Shown: positions 11,701 to 24,100, counted from the stretch's first letter. The stretch is DNA of 64,000 nt from Branchiostoma floridae (GCF_000003815.2 NC_049980.1:8222209-8286208); one strand, 5' to 3'. Translations and numbers: made by a program. The notes: a model not told the origin generated them from the sequence alone.

Positions 11701-14090
11701 TTTTTTACCTAATTCTAACCACATATAAAGCACATGCATGATTGTGTATGGGTACTTTGCAGCAAAATTAAAAGATGTGCAAGGATTCAACAAAGTTCAG
11801 TGAAGTTTAAGCCTTTCAAAGTCGCATCATAAGCAATCAATTATGGTACATGCTTATATCCATGGCTACTGGTGACATAAGGCAGGTTTAATAATTTGCT
11901 CCTTGTCTGTTTATCCTTGCAGGTGAGGTGTTGTCAGGTAAAGGATCCGAGGTATTCAGGATATGCTCTGAGATCGATGCAGCCCTGCAAGGTAGGACAA
12001 TAGTAGTGATGGATAATTCTTTCCTATGGGATCTGTATGCAACATTGCTTTTGAAGTATCATTCAGTCTGTTTGATTCCTTTTTTTTTACTCCTCTTGCA
12101 TCTATACACCGTGGATGTAACTTAGAAACATGATGCTTTGTCACTTTTGTCTTCAGCTATCTAGCTGTAGCAAAGTTAGCCCTGAAGAAAAGTCTTTTCA
12201 TAAACTGTAGCAAGCACAACGCTGTTCTACTCCTATGTCTCTCCAGCTACAGAAAATGGAACTTGCAGCACCTCTGGTCTTCCTCTGGTAGATAACTTTC
12301 CACTGTCTTCAGAAATCTTTTTAGTTGCCTGACAGGAGATATGACATAGTTCTTCCATATACCTGTTAAAGCATGATAATGCATGTGTTAAAAGTTTTGT
12401 GATATTTTTTTCTTTCACAAACCCCTTTTCACCCCCCCCCCCCTTCAACTTGGCAGCTGCACACGACTCTGGACTCTATGCCATAAATACGAGTAAGCCC
12501 CCTAGTGGTGCTAGTGGTGAGTGCAGTGTGCAGTTTTGTTGGTGTGACTGGTGTGCATTTTGCAGTGATTGTCCACTAATGACAGTAACCCCCCACCCCC
12601 ACCGCGCACACACACACCTACATGTACCATAGGACTTGCCAAACTCAAAACAACTTTACTAGTCTAATGTAGAATTTGATTTTGAAGCTTGTATACCTTG
12701 TTGTATCCCAGCTAACACTACAGCAACTGCTATGTGTGAAAAAACAGAGTCTAAAAATAGGTACATGTATGTGTACATAAGAGATAGGTCAGGCAACTGT
12801 CATCTGAGGCAAATAGGCCCAGCCCAAATAGGCCCAGCCCAAAGGCAAGTATTGATAACACAGTGATTGCTTTGTAGCAGTTTTAGATCTGAATAACCAA
12901 TAATGATTTCATACTTAACTTTTGTAGTCTACCTTAAATCTCAAACTAGATCAAAGAGAACATTTCAATTGACCTTGAATCTGTTCTGCCTCCTTGAGAA
13001 TCAATAGTTTTGCAGGGAACAAAATCAACCACCTGTTCCTGCAATACCCGTACATTAGTGTAGGGGGTGCTAATGTATGGTAGAGACAATTATATCTTGG
13101 TAGCATGGATATAGCTGACCATTCTCACCACATTTTGTCACTGTCCTTTACATGTATATATCCTGATAGCCTATTTAGTTGTGTGAATTATGAAGTTGTG
13201 TTTGACACATGTACTGTGCATTGATAGGCACACCTACGAGTGGCCCAATCCCAGAAATGAGCAAACCGCAGCCCTGGTTTGCCAGTGACTCCCTGAGATT
13301 GAAGGACAGTAAAGCTCAGGATGCTGCCATAGATGATGTCACCAAGAAGTTCAAGGGTAAGGAAGCAATGGACTTGGTCACACTTTTAACGTTTGAACCC
13401 AATGCTGACATGCATGAATTTGTCCATTTCATTTTTCTGTAGGGAGTTAGAACAAGAGGGAGGTGGGTGGAAGACAGAACAGACATTCATAGTTTTAAGT
13501 TTGCACTGATTCAGAAGTAGTTGCTGCAAAAAACATCAACATGAAACTACTATCAAAATTACAATAATGGCAGTCATGCTAGTTCACCTTTATCTGCGGG
13601 TTACCTATATCTATAACATGGTGTTAAGAGATAGCAAGCTGACGAATGGTCAAATAGCCTGTTTTAAAAAACAACGGATTTAGGTCTAGTTAGCCACAAA
13701 AAAGGTGAACTAGTGTTACATCTATCCGAATATTGTATAAAATTGTAAAGATTACATAGTACAGGAGGGACCTTCAATGTGCTTACTTGTGCACATTCAT
13801 GGTACTTACAAGTTTCAAAAACTGTACATGATGCGTGTTGCAAGAAGATTTCTATGACATACATTTGAGGAAAATTCCCAAGTTGTCTTGTTAAAGCCTT
13901 AATTTAATACTAGAAAAGTGTATGGACAACTTACAAGTCATGTGACAACTGCTGTTTGTCATATCATACAGATGTGCTGGTAGACTGTCAAAGGCTCCAA
14001 GAAGAGGGTCAGAGAGCACTGGACCAGGCCAAGTCTTCATCTACCCAGCAAGGCATTGAACATCTGAAAAACCTAGACCTCTCCATGTAG
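8709..14090 (+). CDS. LRRC61: LRRC61-like leucine-rich repeat protein, complete, 10 coding exons
   Basis: Exons: 8709-8736, 9380-9481, 9895-10041, 10267-10327, 10943-11028, 11501-11566, 11923-11991, 12457-12516, 13228-13356, 13972-14090. They join in frame to 867 nt, giving 288 residues and a TAG stop. The order of motifs matches vertebrate LRRC61 (about 259 residues): an N-terminal ALKTHSGEFELDSI segment; SDLGCIGECTNLQHLNVS and LVTLDISANRI as leucine-rich repeats; LHTLNAAGNLI; an LRR-capping segment ending MPRLKVLDG; then SGKGSEVFRIC and a less conserved helical C terminus. LRRC61 has no settled function. The ATG at 8709 was chosen because it reads directly into exon 2; an ATG at 8698 is in another frame. 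Exon 8 has three possible donors that all keep the frame. Introns 4, 5 and 9 carry foldback elements. Confidence 0.92.
10487..10862. mobile_element. Foldback (MITE-like) element in LRRC61 intron 4
   Basis: The left arm (from about 10487, taagtgttttattccacc) pairs with the reverse complement of the right arm (ending about 10862) over roughly 75 bp with scattered mismatches. Between the arms, 10557-10652 holds three copies of a 32-bp unit containing gttcacgttgtactgcagca. There is no coding capacity, which is typical of a non-autonomous inverted-repeat element. Confidence 0.75.
11088..11425. mobile_element. Foldback element with arms of about 95 bp in LRRC61 intron 5
   Basis: The left arm starts ctccaggctttgtcaagg and continues through gagcaatccactgcttcagt to gcggtggattataagttg. 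The reverse complement of the right arm runs from 11425 with the same order of words. The arms are separated by about 140 bp of unrelated sequence. It is non-coding and lies wholly inside the intron. Confidence 0.8.
13579..13713. mobile_element. Foldback element, CTAGTTCACC-ended family, LRRC61 intron 9
   Basis: The ends are ctagttcacc and ggtgaactag. Inside the left arm, cctttatctgcgggttacct resembles the arms found at 19850, 20536 and 24101, so this is one dispersed family. It is about 135 bp long and non-coding. Confidence 0.7.
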
Positions 14091-15767
14091 ATAGGACTGA
14101 CACCGGTTAGGAGAGTTGGTGCTTGAAGAAACATTCTTACATTCAAAGGACCTTATAGGCACACACAGTGCCAGAACTTGTTCATGTTCAATATGGCTGC
14201 TGCTCCAAAAGATATAAATGGTGTCATTAGTCCTATTGCACATGTGAACTTCCCATGATTCCAAAGTATGACACAAGATGACCTTGGGAAGTCCAAAAAT
14301 GCCAGGGCCTCGCCTATTTTTCACTGTGAGCAGGAATCAGAAACCATTTGTGTTCATAACGTTGATAGAATTATGTTCATTACGTCTCCGAACCAGCGTG
14401 CCTCAATGATAGTCTAACATTGACCAATCTGTGCCAAGTGTAATACTTCTGTGTATTTAAGATGACACCTACATTATTGTTTCAAGTTGTAGGTCAACTT
14501 AAGATTTGCTGTTTCTGCATCATTCACAAAATATGCAAGAATCAGATTTCTGGCTGTAAAAAAATCTAAATAAGTTTGCTTGGAGCTTTGAATTCTGTTG
14601 AAGTTTACAAATAGTATTTTTATTATTTATCATTGAATTGGATACATGTATATTTCAGAACCAGACCTATTGAGGGAACCTTTTTTAGTCTTTTTAAATC
14701 ATAGGTCTATGTGAATTGTAAAGCTTGATACAAGGACGTGGAAAAGATTTTATTGTTGTACATAGAATGAGCTTTTATTAGACGAAAATTGTTAATGTGA
14801 AATCCTTAATGTGGATTCATGTACTATATGCAGATGCAGACAATGAATTGATAGACAACAGAAAGTGTCATATGAAATTTTTATTGATACATAAAATACA
14901 ACACTACAAATTGGGGCTTCCTGTAAACATGGAGAAATATAGAAATGTCTTGATTTTCTTTCAATTTTCCAAAGCAGATTGCCTAAATACCTGTCAATTC
15001 TGTTTGAGCTAGAAGAATTTCAATTTGGGGACAAGTCCCCAAACTTGTTCCCAAAAACACTTGCCATGTTTACATGAAGAAACTAGATGTAAGACAAATA
15101 CATATTGTACCTTACAAACTTCATATCATCACCATGTGTTATAAAGATGATACATAGCTGCCAACATCAAGGTTTGTACATCTTAAAAGCAAACATTTTC
15201 CCAAGAGCAAACTTGTAATTTTTTTCCCAATAAAAAAAATCAACGCCTAACCATTTAGGCCTGCTAATTTTAGGTGGGTCCATCTTTGAGTATTTTGTAA
15301 AAAAAAAAAAGCTAGTTGCAACTTCTTTTGCACATGCAGCACAGGCTGAAATTTGCCTTGACTTACACCAAAGAAAGTAGGCAGAAGCTAGACCCTAATC
15401 AGAAATCATTGTTGGCAGCAATGTACAACAGTGCTTATAGTCCCTATGTTATAGTGCGAATCTGAGACACTCTTCTACACAATCACTAATATCAGATCAG
15501 CACTTGGTACAAAAACATCTAACCAACAAGTTGTGACTCCTCTCTCCCCATGGAGGATCGTGTTATACATGTATATCGATCCATGGCACCAACAGTTTGG
15601 CTGGTATTGCTGTCCCTGTCTCACCTGACAACCATATTGAACATGCAGCACACTTACAATAGACCACATTTGGAGAGAAAATCTCTGAATGACATGTACC
15701 TACTGACACCAACTGGGCAACTTTGCTTAATTTCTGTTAATGGGAAGGTTTTAATTCTAATATCTGA

Positions 15768-15867
15768 NNNNNNNNNNNNNNNNNNNNNNNNNNNNNNNNN
15801 NNNNNNNNNNNNNNNNNNNNNNNNNNNNNNNNNNNNNNNNNNNNNNNNNNNNNNNNNNNNNNNNNNN
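15768..15867. other. Assembly gap of 100 N
   Basis: A run of exactly 100 N, the usual placeholder for a gap of unknown size. Confidence 0.99.
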
Positions 15868-16332
15868 CCAACCAAAAGGCTTCTCACCAATATTGTTTTG
15901 AAACATTTGGCAATCAGTTTTAGTCGTGCCATTTTTAGATACGTTTTACCCCCAACTCAAGAGTACGAAATGCCAAAACCCTTCCTTCAGTAGGCATACT
16001 ATAGTTTAACATGTAGGGAGTTGAAAGATCCCATCGGTAGCCATTTTTTGGAATAGAATCACTATGTCATACTTGGGCTCCAATAATTCTAACATTCATT
16101 AAGGGTGTTCCAGACAAGGTATTTACCTGGGTTATCACATACACAGAGTTCTACTGTTTTCACATGCTTCAATAGAATCATTTGAACAAACTTCCAGTGT
16201 GCCGTTGTCGATACTTTGATTACTAAATACTTGCTGTTGTTACAATTTTGTGTTCCTGGACACCAAATTTTCTCAACTCCTGGTGCATTTCACATTGAAT
16301 CGCGTGTTTTCTTGGGTGGGTATGACACAAAT

Positions 16333-16455
16333 AAAATACAACACGGTGTATTAACCTTAGTCCTAGCTCTCCCACTGGTTGGATCAGGCTTTGGGCTATT
16401 CTACCCGCAGTCGGGATGGTACCTTGGGTGATCCGGTATGCGCCGTGTTGTATTC
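16333..16455. mobile_element. Short inverted-repeat element with AATACAACACGG ends
   Basis: The left end reads aatacaacacgg and the right end ccgtgttgtatt. Read on the minus strand, the right half (gaatacaac.., then atcacccaaggta..) matches 25757-25830 on the plus strand, so two relatives of the same element are in the window. Confidence 0.65.
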
Positions 16456-19012
16456 CATATGTACAAAATGATGTAAGTAATTACCTATAGTACAATACCT
16501 ATGATACTAATGGTTGCAGGTGGTGGTCTTAAAGTATGAGTTGCACATGGATCTACTTTAACTTGAGGATGTTTGGACACTGAGCAGAGATGTTGGCTCT
16601 ACTAAGGCATGCACATGTAGCACCAAGTAACATCACACATAGCACCTGTAACATAATCTCAAGATACAATAATACACTGCTTACTTACACTTGGACAAGT
16701 AAGGCCTACACATGAATGTAATCATTATGGCAAGCTTTAAGCTACATTCTACATACATTTACATGTATCTGACTTACAGAGGATCATGTAGACCCAGGGT
16801 GATCATCACATTCAACATTCTGACCTTGTTACAACGACAACCAGGCAAGATTTCACTCTCAATAGTAAAAGCACATATCTCACTGAAGCTGTGGCATGTT
16901 GGTCAATTGATTTGACAACTTCATCAACAAAAAAACATCTTTTCAAGCTTGTTGTCTTTTTGGTCATTTGTCATATGTTTTGCATGATATTTCCATTATA
17001 AAGGTAACACAAATTTAATTCAGAATGCAGCGGCACATTTTCAATGTGCAGTCCAGTGAGATACCTGCTTAGCTTTACAAAACAACTGTCACATAAGGTA
17101 CCAGGTGTGCAGTCCAGTGTATATGCAGCTACCTGCATAGTCAGACCAGGGTTGGTCAAGTTTTCTTTGAAAAAACTGAACTTGAACATGAACTAGACTT
17201 GCTGATAGAACTGTTCTGAGGTACAGATTAGTGTTGGAACTGCATAAAGTATGTACTTAATCAGGTACTTAATCATCAGTCACTGTGTTATGCATCTACA
17301 GTCTTTGAAGAGTCCTGTAGCTGCATTCACTCATTCTTCATCTTAAGTGTATCTTAATGTCAAATCTATGAAATCTTTGAAGGCTTGCATGGCTGGAGGA
17401 ACATTTTGTCTAGCTATTCCGTAGGCGTTATGTCATGTACGTTTTTATGTATGCATCTAGATGTTCCGTATATTTCATTATTTGGATGTGTGTACCTGAA
17501 CTTACATCAGAGGTTTAGCTCAGCTGTTTTGACGACCTTGCTCAGGCAACATTAACATGAAAGAAAAAAATTGTATATGTATAATTGATGCCAGATTATT
17601 CAGAGCCTAGTGCCAAATCCAGATGTGAGAAAGGCAAAATCTTGGCTATACACGGTATCAGTACTGCAGTTACTGTAATACATGTACACACCTTTCACTG
17701 AATAAACCTACACACGTCTATACATCAGATGACATCATTACAACCTGTTTGTACAGAGTGAAGCGATTCCTGCAGGTATGTTTTGGTTTGAATCAGACTG
17801 AGTAATGCTACATAAGGGATGTGAGACTTATTTTCCTCAGTTGCCCATATCTAAAAATCACAATTGCAACATTAAGAGAGAAGTATGTTTTTGTAGGTTT
17901 ATAAGTCAAATCTTAAAGCATGACCTGTGTGGGTAAGCAGCAGGTGGAAACAAAAACATCCCCACCCAACTCTGAGATTAGTGTCTTCATCATGAAGGTT
18001 TCCACAGTTTTACTTGTATCAGTCTTAGAAGTCAGATGCTAAGAAAAGAGGAACATTAAAATTTGTTACGTCTGCAGTTGTTTTTTCCTTACAGCATTAA
18101 ACTGATAAAGCACTGATGCGATGTGAGATGACAATTTTACTATAACCACCACCTCACTTTTTTAGTTGTTGAGTTTACACCCAGAGTTAAAGTAACATAC
18201 CATTCTCATGAAGTGTAGTCAGATCGCAAATATTTTGGTCCCCAATAAAGATCATTGTTTCAATTATGTTTACATGTTGTACAGAAGTTTCTCTTTTCCT
18301 AAACATGCCTCTTCAGATTGGCACATCCACAAGTTTTATTATGAATATGGTTTGAATAAAGATTAGATGAGGAATGTTTTATTTTGTAGAATACATAAAA
18401 AATATGTCAAAATGCACACAAGTTTAGAAAAACAGCTGCAATGGGGTGAGGGTGGGTTATGGGTATTCCAGTACCTCTGCTGCCATTTTAACCACATAGG
18501 TGCACACATATACATGTAACGTAAGTCTTTGAAGAACTGTTGGTTTGCTTATAAAGATATGGAAACATGAACTGTTCGAAAAATATCATAAATGCAATAA
18601 AAGGTCATGCTATCAGACATTTTTTGCATTCAAATTCATGTCAAATGAATTGTGAATGCTGGTTCTTAGTAGAACAGCATGGAATTTAATGCAGACAGAA
18701 GACTTTCTTTTTTTGGGAAAGAAGAATGGGAGATTTTTGAGTCACTGGTACCTCAAGCATATCTACAATCACAATTGGCACACCTTCACAGTCTTTTACT
18801 GCACTGAATTATCTCAAAAAGTGTTGAATCTAGTTTGAACAATGACATCACTTACGTCAGCATTTGAACTATACAAGAGAGAAGAAATCTAGTCATTACA
18901 GGATCTGGGGACCAACAGGTGTACAAAGTCCTAAATACACAGATAAGTTCAAAGATTAAAAATCTAAGACAGAAAAAAGAAAAAGGATGGCTGGTACGGG
19001 AGACCACCTGAA

Positions 19013-21658
19013 CTACTGCCCCTCCTCGGCAGAGTCATCTGTCTTTTCAGCGGGCGCATCAGCATCCACTTTGTTATCTGACTCCGACACAACGGCGGGA
19101 GTGTCCTTCTTGGGACGGCCTCGTTTCTTGGGAGTCTCAACCACTTCAGTCTGGAGAAAGACACAATGTGTTAAATACAACTGTTTCCATTTATATTTTC
19201 TTTGTCTCTGTCAGCAGGGCTGGCCCTTAAATGTAATAGCCACAGGGTAGCTGGGCTCAGCGTGCATGCTGAACAACCAAACCAATGAAAACATAGATAC
19301 AACTTCCAAAATTAGTTCCATCAGGTTTGTAGAATATACAATATAGGAAAATTCTTGTACACCAGGAAAAACTTACTATGCTTAAGTTTTGGTGTCTATC
19401 AGACACTGAGGAAGCTCTGAGGAAGGTGTCTGATAGACACAGAAACGTAAGCACAGTAAATTTTTCCTCGTACAAGAATTTTCCTATATTCTATAGATAC
19501 AACTGTTTAAAATTTTTCAGCCAAGGGCATTTCTTGATTTATTTTGCAAAAGTTTTCCAGCTGTCAGTTTTCAACAAGTGCAAAAGGATTCAATAACTTA
19601 AGCTTCAGGGAATATTCTTGTGTATTTTAAACATTTTGCAAATGACACTGTTGACCTCTGACCTTCTCTTCAATCTCTTCAGCGTCTTCCTCCTCGTCGA
19701 AATCTTCCTCGTCCTTCTCAGCTGCCTTGGCAGGTTGGCCCTTGCCTTTCTTCTTAGAGCCCTGTGATATGAAGTAAGAAGAAATAATCAGTCTCAGGGC
19801 TTTCAATTTGGAATTCTCAATAAAAATCCTGTGGTTTGGAGGGTCACGTACTAGTTCACCTTTATCCAATTGGGGTAACCTATATCCGTTGCTTTTAAAA
19901 GCAGGGTATTTGGAGATATCAAGTCAACAGGTGGTGTTTTTAAATTAGAATATTTCCAAAATATTGCAGTTTAAAATCACAGTACGTAGATTTGATATAC
20001 TTACATGTGCCATTTTTAAAAGCAGTGGAAAATAGTTAACATGCATTGGCATAATACCGGTAGTAAGACTTATACCGGTAGATTAAAAATAGTGGAACTT
20101 AAAGAGATCTACACATGCAACAATAGTTATTTCTGAGCTGTGCACACTTCAGTAAAAATTATACAGTTCATAACGTAATAACATTGCACTTCAATATTGT
20201 AACTCTCACCAGAATTATGCCGTGTTTTGTGATGAACAAATGTATGGCAATATTGAGTCAACTTACCTTAGGCCTTCCCTTTGGCCTGGCTGCCTCGGAG
20301 TTGACACTCTTGGGCGGACGACCTCGCTTGCCCTGACCGCTGTTCACCTTCTTTACCGGAGGCTCTTCATCCCCCTCTGACTTTCGCGGACGTCCGCGGC
20401 CCCGTTTGCCGCTGGGGTTGGGCGGAGGCGGGGCGTAGTGCTCCGGAGCCACCACAGGTCGCCGGCGTAGAGCAGACCTTCCTTCAGCAGCCGGCTGGGG
20501 GCATCATAAATAGATGTGAAACAGCTTATCATAAAACAAACGGATATAGGTTACCCCACGGATAAAGGTGAACAGGAGTTACCTTTATTTTACCAAATTT
20601 CACTCAATGCCAGGCAACTTGCAGCTGACTTTAGACTATTTTCTCTCTCATCAAATCTCTAAATTAAAGTCTTTTTTGGCTCAAAAAGACACTTCACTTG
20701 TCGGGACCAACAAGGATCAATAATCAATAATCAGCAATGAACCACGATGTTTATGTCAGGTCAGAAAAAGTGAACCCATAAAACCCTTACTAGTAGAGCA
20801 TTATGGATGTTATTTCAGTCACACTACATCAGGCTTCTGATACATATTATGCAAATCTATCCCACACAAGTGTCAATCTGTGACCCATATTTGCCCCCCC
20901 TGTGCTTTTTTCCTCTTACTATCAGGCCGAGTTGATTTGCACGCACATCAATTTTCGACCGTTTCCAAGAAAATTTTGACCATACTGTTAATCATACAAA
21001 GCAGCTGCAGTGTTATCGAATATAACGTTATGCCAAAAATTGAGAAAAAAAAATGTTGATGCCAAAGTCAGTCCTAAAGTCAAAGATGAAGATGTGAAAG
21101 AACAAAATAAAGAATCTATTGCTCAGAATACCTACATACTAGATTTGAAAATGAAGGCAAATTTTTTTAATGCCAAACTTTTTTTCATTTACATGCTCGC
21201 ACCAGATTTGGGGTTTCCAGATGATGTCATCCATATAATGAAATCAACATGGCCTAATAAAATAACTGGTTATCTTTCTAGTGACCTATTGGTGGCAAAG
21301 TACTTCTAGCAAAAAAAAATAATAAGACATAAAAACATGTTCATGCGTGTGTGATTATGATAATGTTTCTACATGATTGTATGCCTAATAGCACAGCACA
21401 ACATCAGCANNNNNNNNNNNNNNNNNNNNNNNNNNNNNNNNNNNNNNNNNNNNNNNNNNNNNNNNNNNNNNNNNNNNNNNNNNNNNNNNNNNNNNNNNNN
21501 NNNNNNNNNGATATTTTCACCAGAGAATAAACTGTTACCTGCGCTTCCGATTTTTTTGGCCGGCCTCTGCCCTTTTTGGAGGCGGGCTCCCCTGGTCCCT
21601 CTGCGGCTGCGGACGGAGCTGTTGCCGCTGCTCCCGAGCCGGGCTCTGAGTCGGCCAT
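19013..21658 (-). CDS. HMGA-like protein with multiple AT-hooks and acidic segment
   Basis: Exons: 21539-21658, 20267-20494, 19663-19761, 19013-19150; all junctions are phase 0 with GT-AG sites. The product is 194 residues. AT-hook cores are seen at about residues 28-37 (KKGRGRPKK), 70-78 (KRGRGRPRK), 96-101 (KRGRPPK, looser), 111-116 (PKGRPK, weak) and 157-164 (KKRGRPKK). Residues about 134-149 are almost all Asp/Glu, and a second mildly acidic tail ends EEGQ. AT-hooks insert into the minor groove of AT-rich DNA, so this is predicted to be a nuclear architectural chromatin protein. Vertebrate HMGA1/2 have three hooks and an acidic end in about 100 residues, so this protein is longer and richer in hooks. 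An independent AT-hook protein is the alternative. An assembly gap lies in intron 1 but does not touch an exon. Confidence 0.85.
19340..19490. mobile_element. Near-perfect foldback element in HMGA-like intron 3
   Basis: The arms aatataggaaaattcttgta and tacaagaattttcctatatt flank a second inner inverted repeat, gtgtctatcagacac / gtgtctgatagacac. The whole 150-bp block can form a hairpin with a very short loop. It is non-coding. Confidence 0.8.
19850..20000. mobile_element. Half copy of the CTAGTTCACC-ended element, HMGA-like intron 2
   Basis: It starts tagttcacctttatcc, continues ggggtaacctatatccg, and follows the 24101-24297 copy as far as its centre (gatttgatata), then stops. Only one arm is present here; a matching end in the opposite orientation lies at 20536-20572. 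Confidence 0.65.
20037..20137. repeat. Dispersed 100-bp repeat, also at 32439-32540 in inverse orientation
   Basis: It contains gcattggcataataccgg, then taaaaatagtggaacttaaa, then gagatctacac. The reverse complement of the whole block is found at 32439-32540, and a fragment (cattggcataataccggt) at 31648-31680. It is probably an old non-autonomous transposon. Confidence 0.7.
20536..20572. mobile_element. Terminal fragment of the CTAGTTCACC-ended element, HMGA-like intron 1
   Basis: It reads aacggatataggttacccc then ggataaaggtgaac, the inverse of the end at 19850. With that half copy it brackets exon 2 (20267-20494) in inverted orientation. Confidence 0.6.
21410..21509. other. Assembly gap of 100 N in HMGA-like intron 1
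   Basis: A run of exactly 100 N. It ends 29 bp before the donor of exon 1, so the coding sequence is not affected. Confidence 0.99.
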
Positions 21659-23430
21659 AGTTACACTCTGAAGTAGTGGAACTGTGACTGTTGTTGTAGT
21701 ACACACAAAGCTGGAGAGTGGCCCCTCGCTGCACAAAAATCACGATCCTGCGGCAATTCTCCCGGAGAAAAATCCGGAAAATACGTCAAAAAGCGCCAAA
21801 AATCTTCCACCAATTTTTCAGGGTGAAGGAAGAGTCGAACGCGCCAGTGGAGAGGAGAAATCGCGGAGAAAACGGCAATTTTTGCTGGAAAATCAGACGG
21901 CGGCCATAGTTGACAGCGTTGATAAATACTCAGCTCCCTGCACAGGAGCCTGACGGTTGGTGGCATAATCAGCGTGAGGCGCGAAAAATTTAAACAGACG
22001 TGCACTGTTTAACCATTGAGGGCACATGTTGGAGTAACAAAACGCGTCTTTTCCCCATATTTCCTTCCATGAATTGATGTGATACAATAGTGTTTAGCAG
22101 AAGAAAACAGTAATATGCTGACTTAGCAATTATAACGTTAACGCTAGATTGTATTCATCGCTTTTGTTTTTGTTGTATAACACGTTGAACGGTTTAGGCC
22201 CGTCGATGGCAAATAATGAACCCTAGTTTTTCCTCGTCGACCGTTGAATTTGTGGTTAGAAATACTACTATCTTCATCTTTTTAATAGTCATTTTCCTCG
22301 CCTCTGTTGTCCATTGTTTTATTAGTGATGCGTATGCTTGGGTTGGCATCCACTTGCGCGCTTACCGAAATGCTGTATTCCCGTTAATCTACAAGCAGAT
22401 GTAAGGACCAGGCTTATCCTCAATTCTTGAAGCCTGTTTTTTTATCCACATTGAACAATTCATTAACGTTAGTACTCTTTTGTATTATTGGATTCTCTTT
22501 TGTGTAATACCATAAAAACTGCAAAATGTTGCAAGAACAAAAACACAGAAAATGCGCCTTATCCTTACACATGTTTGAAGACTAGTACCCGGTCAGTCCG
22601 TGTGCGTGTTGGTATCAGTACTATGTATTGCGTAATGTTATTGATATACTATATATATATTTTTTTTTATGAGAAGAGGTTACAATCTTTGTGTAATACA
22701 GACATTTTGTTTGGCTACAAGACAATAACCTTTATTTTTTCACTGATACTTTTTTTTCAAATGCGCACTGCTCCAAAGCCATACATGATGCATATCGTAT
22801 TGTATAATATAAAGTATATCAAATGTATCTGCTTGTAGAAAAATCTCTTGCATAACTTTGCATAGGAACAAACACAATTAACATATGTTACGTGTTTGAA
22901 ATTACAATGAATGCACAAAATGCAGCTCATATCATGATCAATGAAATGTGACACTGGCCACCAAGATGATGGGCGTATGTATGATATGCCACAGTGCCAT
23001 ATTTGTGACAGTTATACTGGCAATACCAATCTCCCTTATTATTATTAGATTGTTGCTGTAAGTAAACATTATTGCCATCAAAATAAAGAAGAAACAATTG
23101 GTACATATTTGATGTCTTTTCCAATCTGGACAGGGAAAGCGCTGCAAATAGCAGTGTTCCATTTACTCATTTTTTTTTATCTTACGTATTTTGATTAGTC
23201 TGGCTCTGGGCTACAAAGTGTTCACCATTTCAGCTATTTTTATTCAACAGTAGGATGCTATAGGTTTCAATGGGGGCACTTTTATGTATTCGCCGCATTT
23301 TTCATATTCACTGTATATTGTTCATTGTATTTGACTGTCGTCATTATGTAATTCTGTGCATTTGTACATTGCTGTTTTTGTGGATATGTCAGTTTCTTTA
23401 TGTTGGCATCTTTTGCTACTACGTTGACTC

Positions 23431-23631
23431 AGGGTGCGGTCACATACTGGCATCAAGCGATCGTCGTACGGTTTTGATACTACCGATATGGATCAAGGGC
23501 CTTTTGTCTAGTACTCCGAGTACTAGTAGCAAAACAGCTGAAGCTTTGCAGGACACATACATGCTGTCCCAAAAAATGCCCAAAGATAGCAATCGTACGA
23601 CGATCGTACGACGTATGTGATTGTGCCCCCT
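23431..23631. mobile_element. Inverted-repeat element of 200 bp
   Basis: The ends are agggtgcggtcacata and tatgtgattgtgccccct, which pair with two mismatches. Subterminal words containing cgatcgtcgtacg and its inverse repeat several times. No open frame. Confidence 0.65.
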
Positions 23632-23765
23632 CCAACTTGCTCAGCCTTGTACAATCTCACGTGTCGCGACATAGTCGTGTTTTACCGGCCACAGGCTAGC
23701 CTGGAAGCCACGCAGCGGCTACCGGGCTTTCCCGGCCCCTTTGAAACATGCCCCATAAATCAAAT

Positions 23766-23970
23766 TAAGGCTTAGGTCACATTTCCAAACCGGGGCCCGG
23801 TCGGGCAGCTTTCGGTAGCGAAAAGAATGATATAAAAGACATCAAAATACACAAAATGTTAATAAAATAAGATTCGTGGGCATGCCTTGTGTATATTTCT
23901 AGATACATGTATACTGATTTTTCGTTTCGGGCCCGGCCCGGCTTGGAAATGTGACCTATTAAAGCCTAAG
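23766..23970. mobile_element. Inverted-repeat element of 205 bp
   Basis: The left end aaggcttaggtcacatttcc pairs with the right end ggaaatgtgacctatt..aagcctaa, broken by a small insertion. GC-rich gggcccgg words sit just inside both arms. No open frame. Confidence 0.7.
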
Positions 23971-24100
23971 TCGGCCCAGGACGTTACGCGGACAGCGGGT
24001 GGTGACCTAATTCCGCTTTACAAGGAATGTAACTAGGCCGGCTAAACAGTACACCGTGGACGACCAGGTTATGTCCAACTTGTGATACGAGTCCTCCACC

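Larger units (their letters stand above)
14091..19012. other. Intergenic region between LRRC61 and the HMGA-like gene
   Basis: The two genes converge here, so the stretch must hold both 3' UTRs. I see no convincing coding exon on either strand. It contains one assembly gap and one inverted-repeat element (16333-16455). On the minus strand, AATAAA-type signals occur near 18336-18380 and could end the HMGA-like transcript, but the true poly(A) sites are not decided. Confidence 0.6.

Noticed and set aside
15550-15993. 147-codon frame across the first assembly gap
   Set aside because: A quarter of it is N; the flanking parts show no motif.
21010-21309. 99-codon plus-strand frame inside HMGA-like intron 1
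   Set aside because: AT-rich, low-complexity Lys/Asn content and no family resemblance; it lies in an intron.
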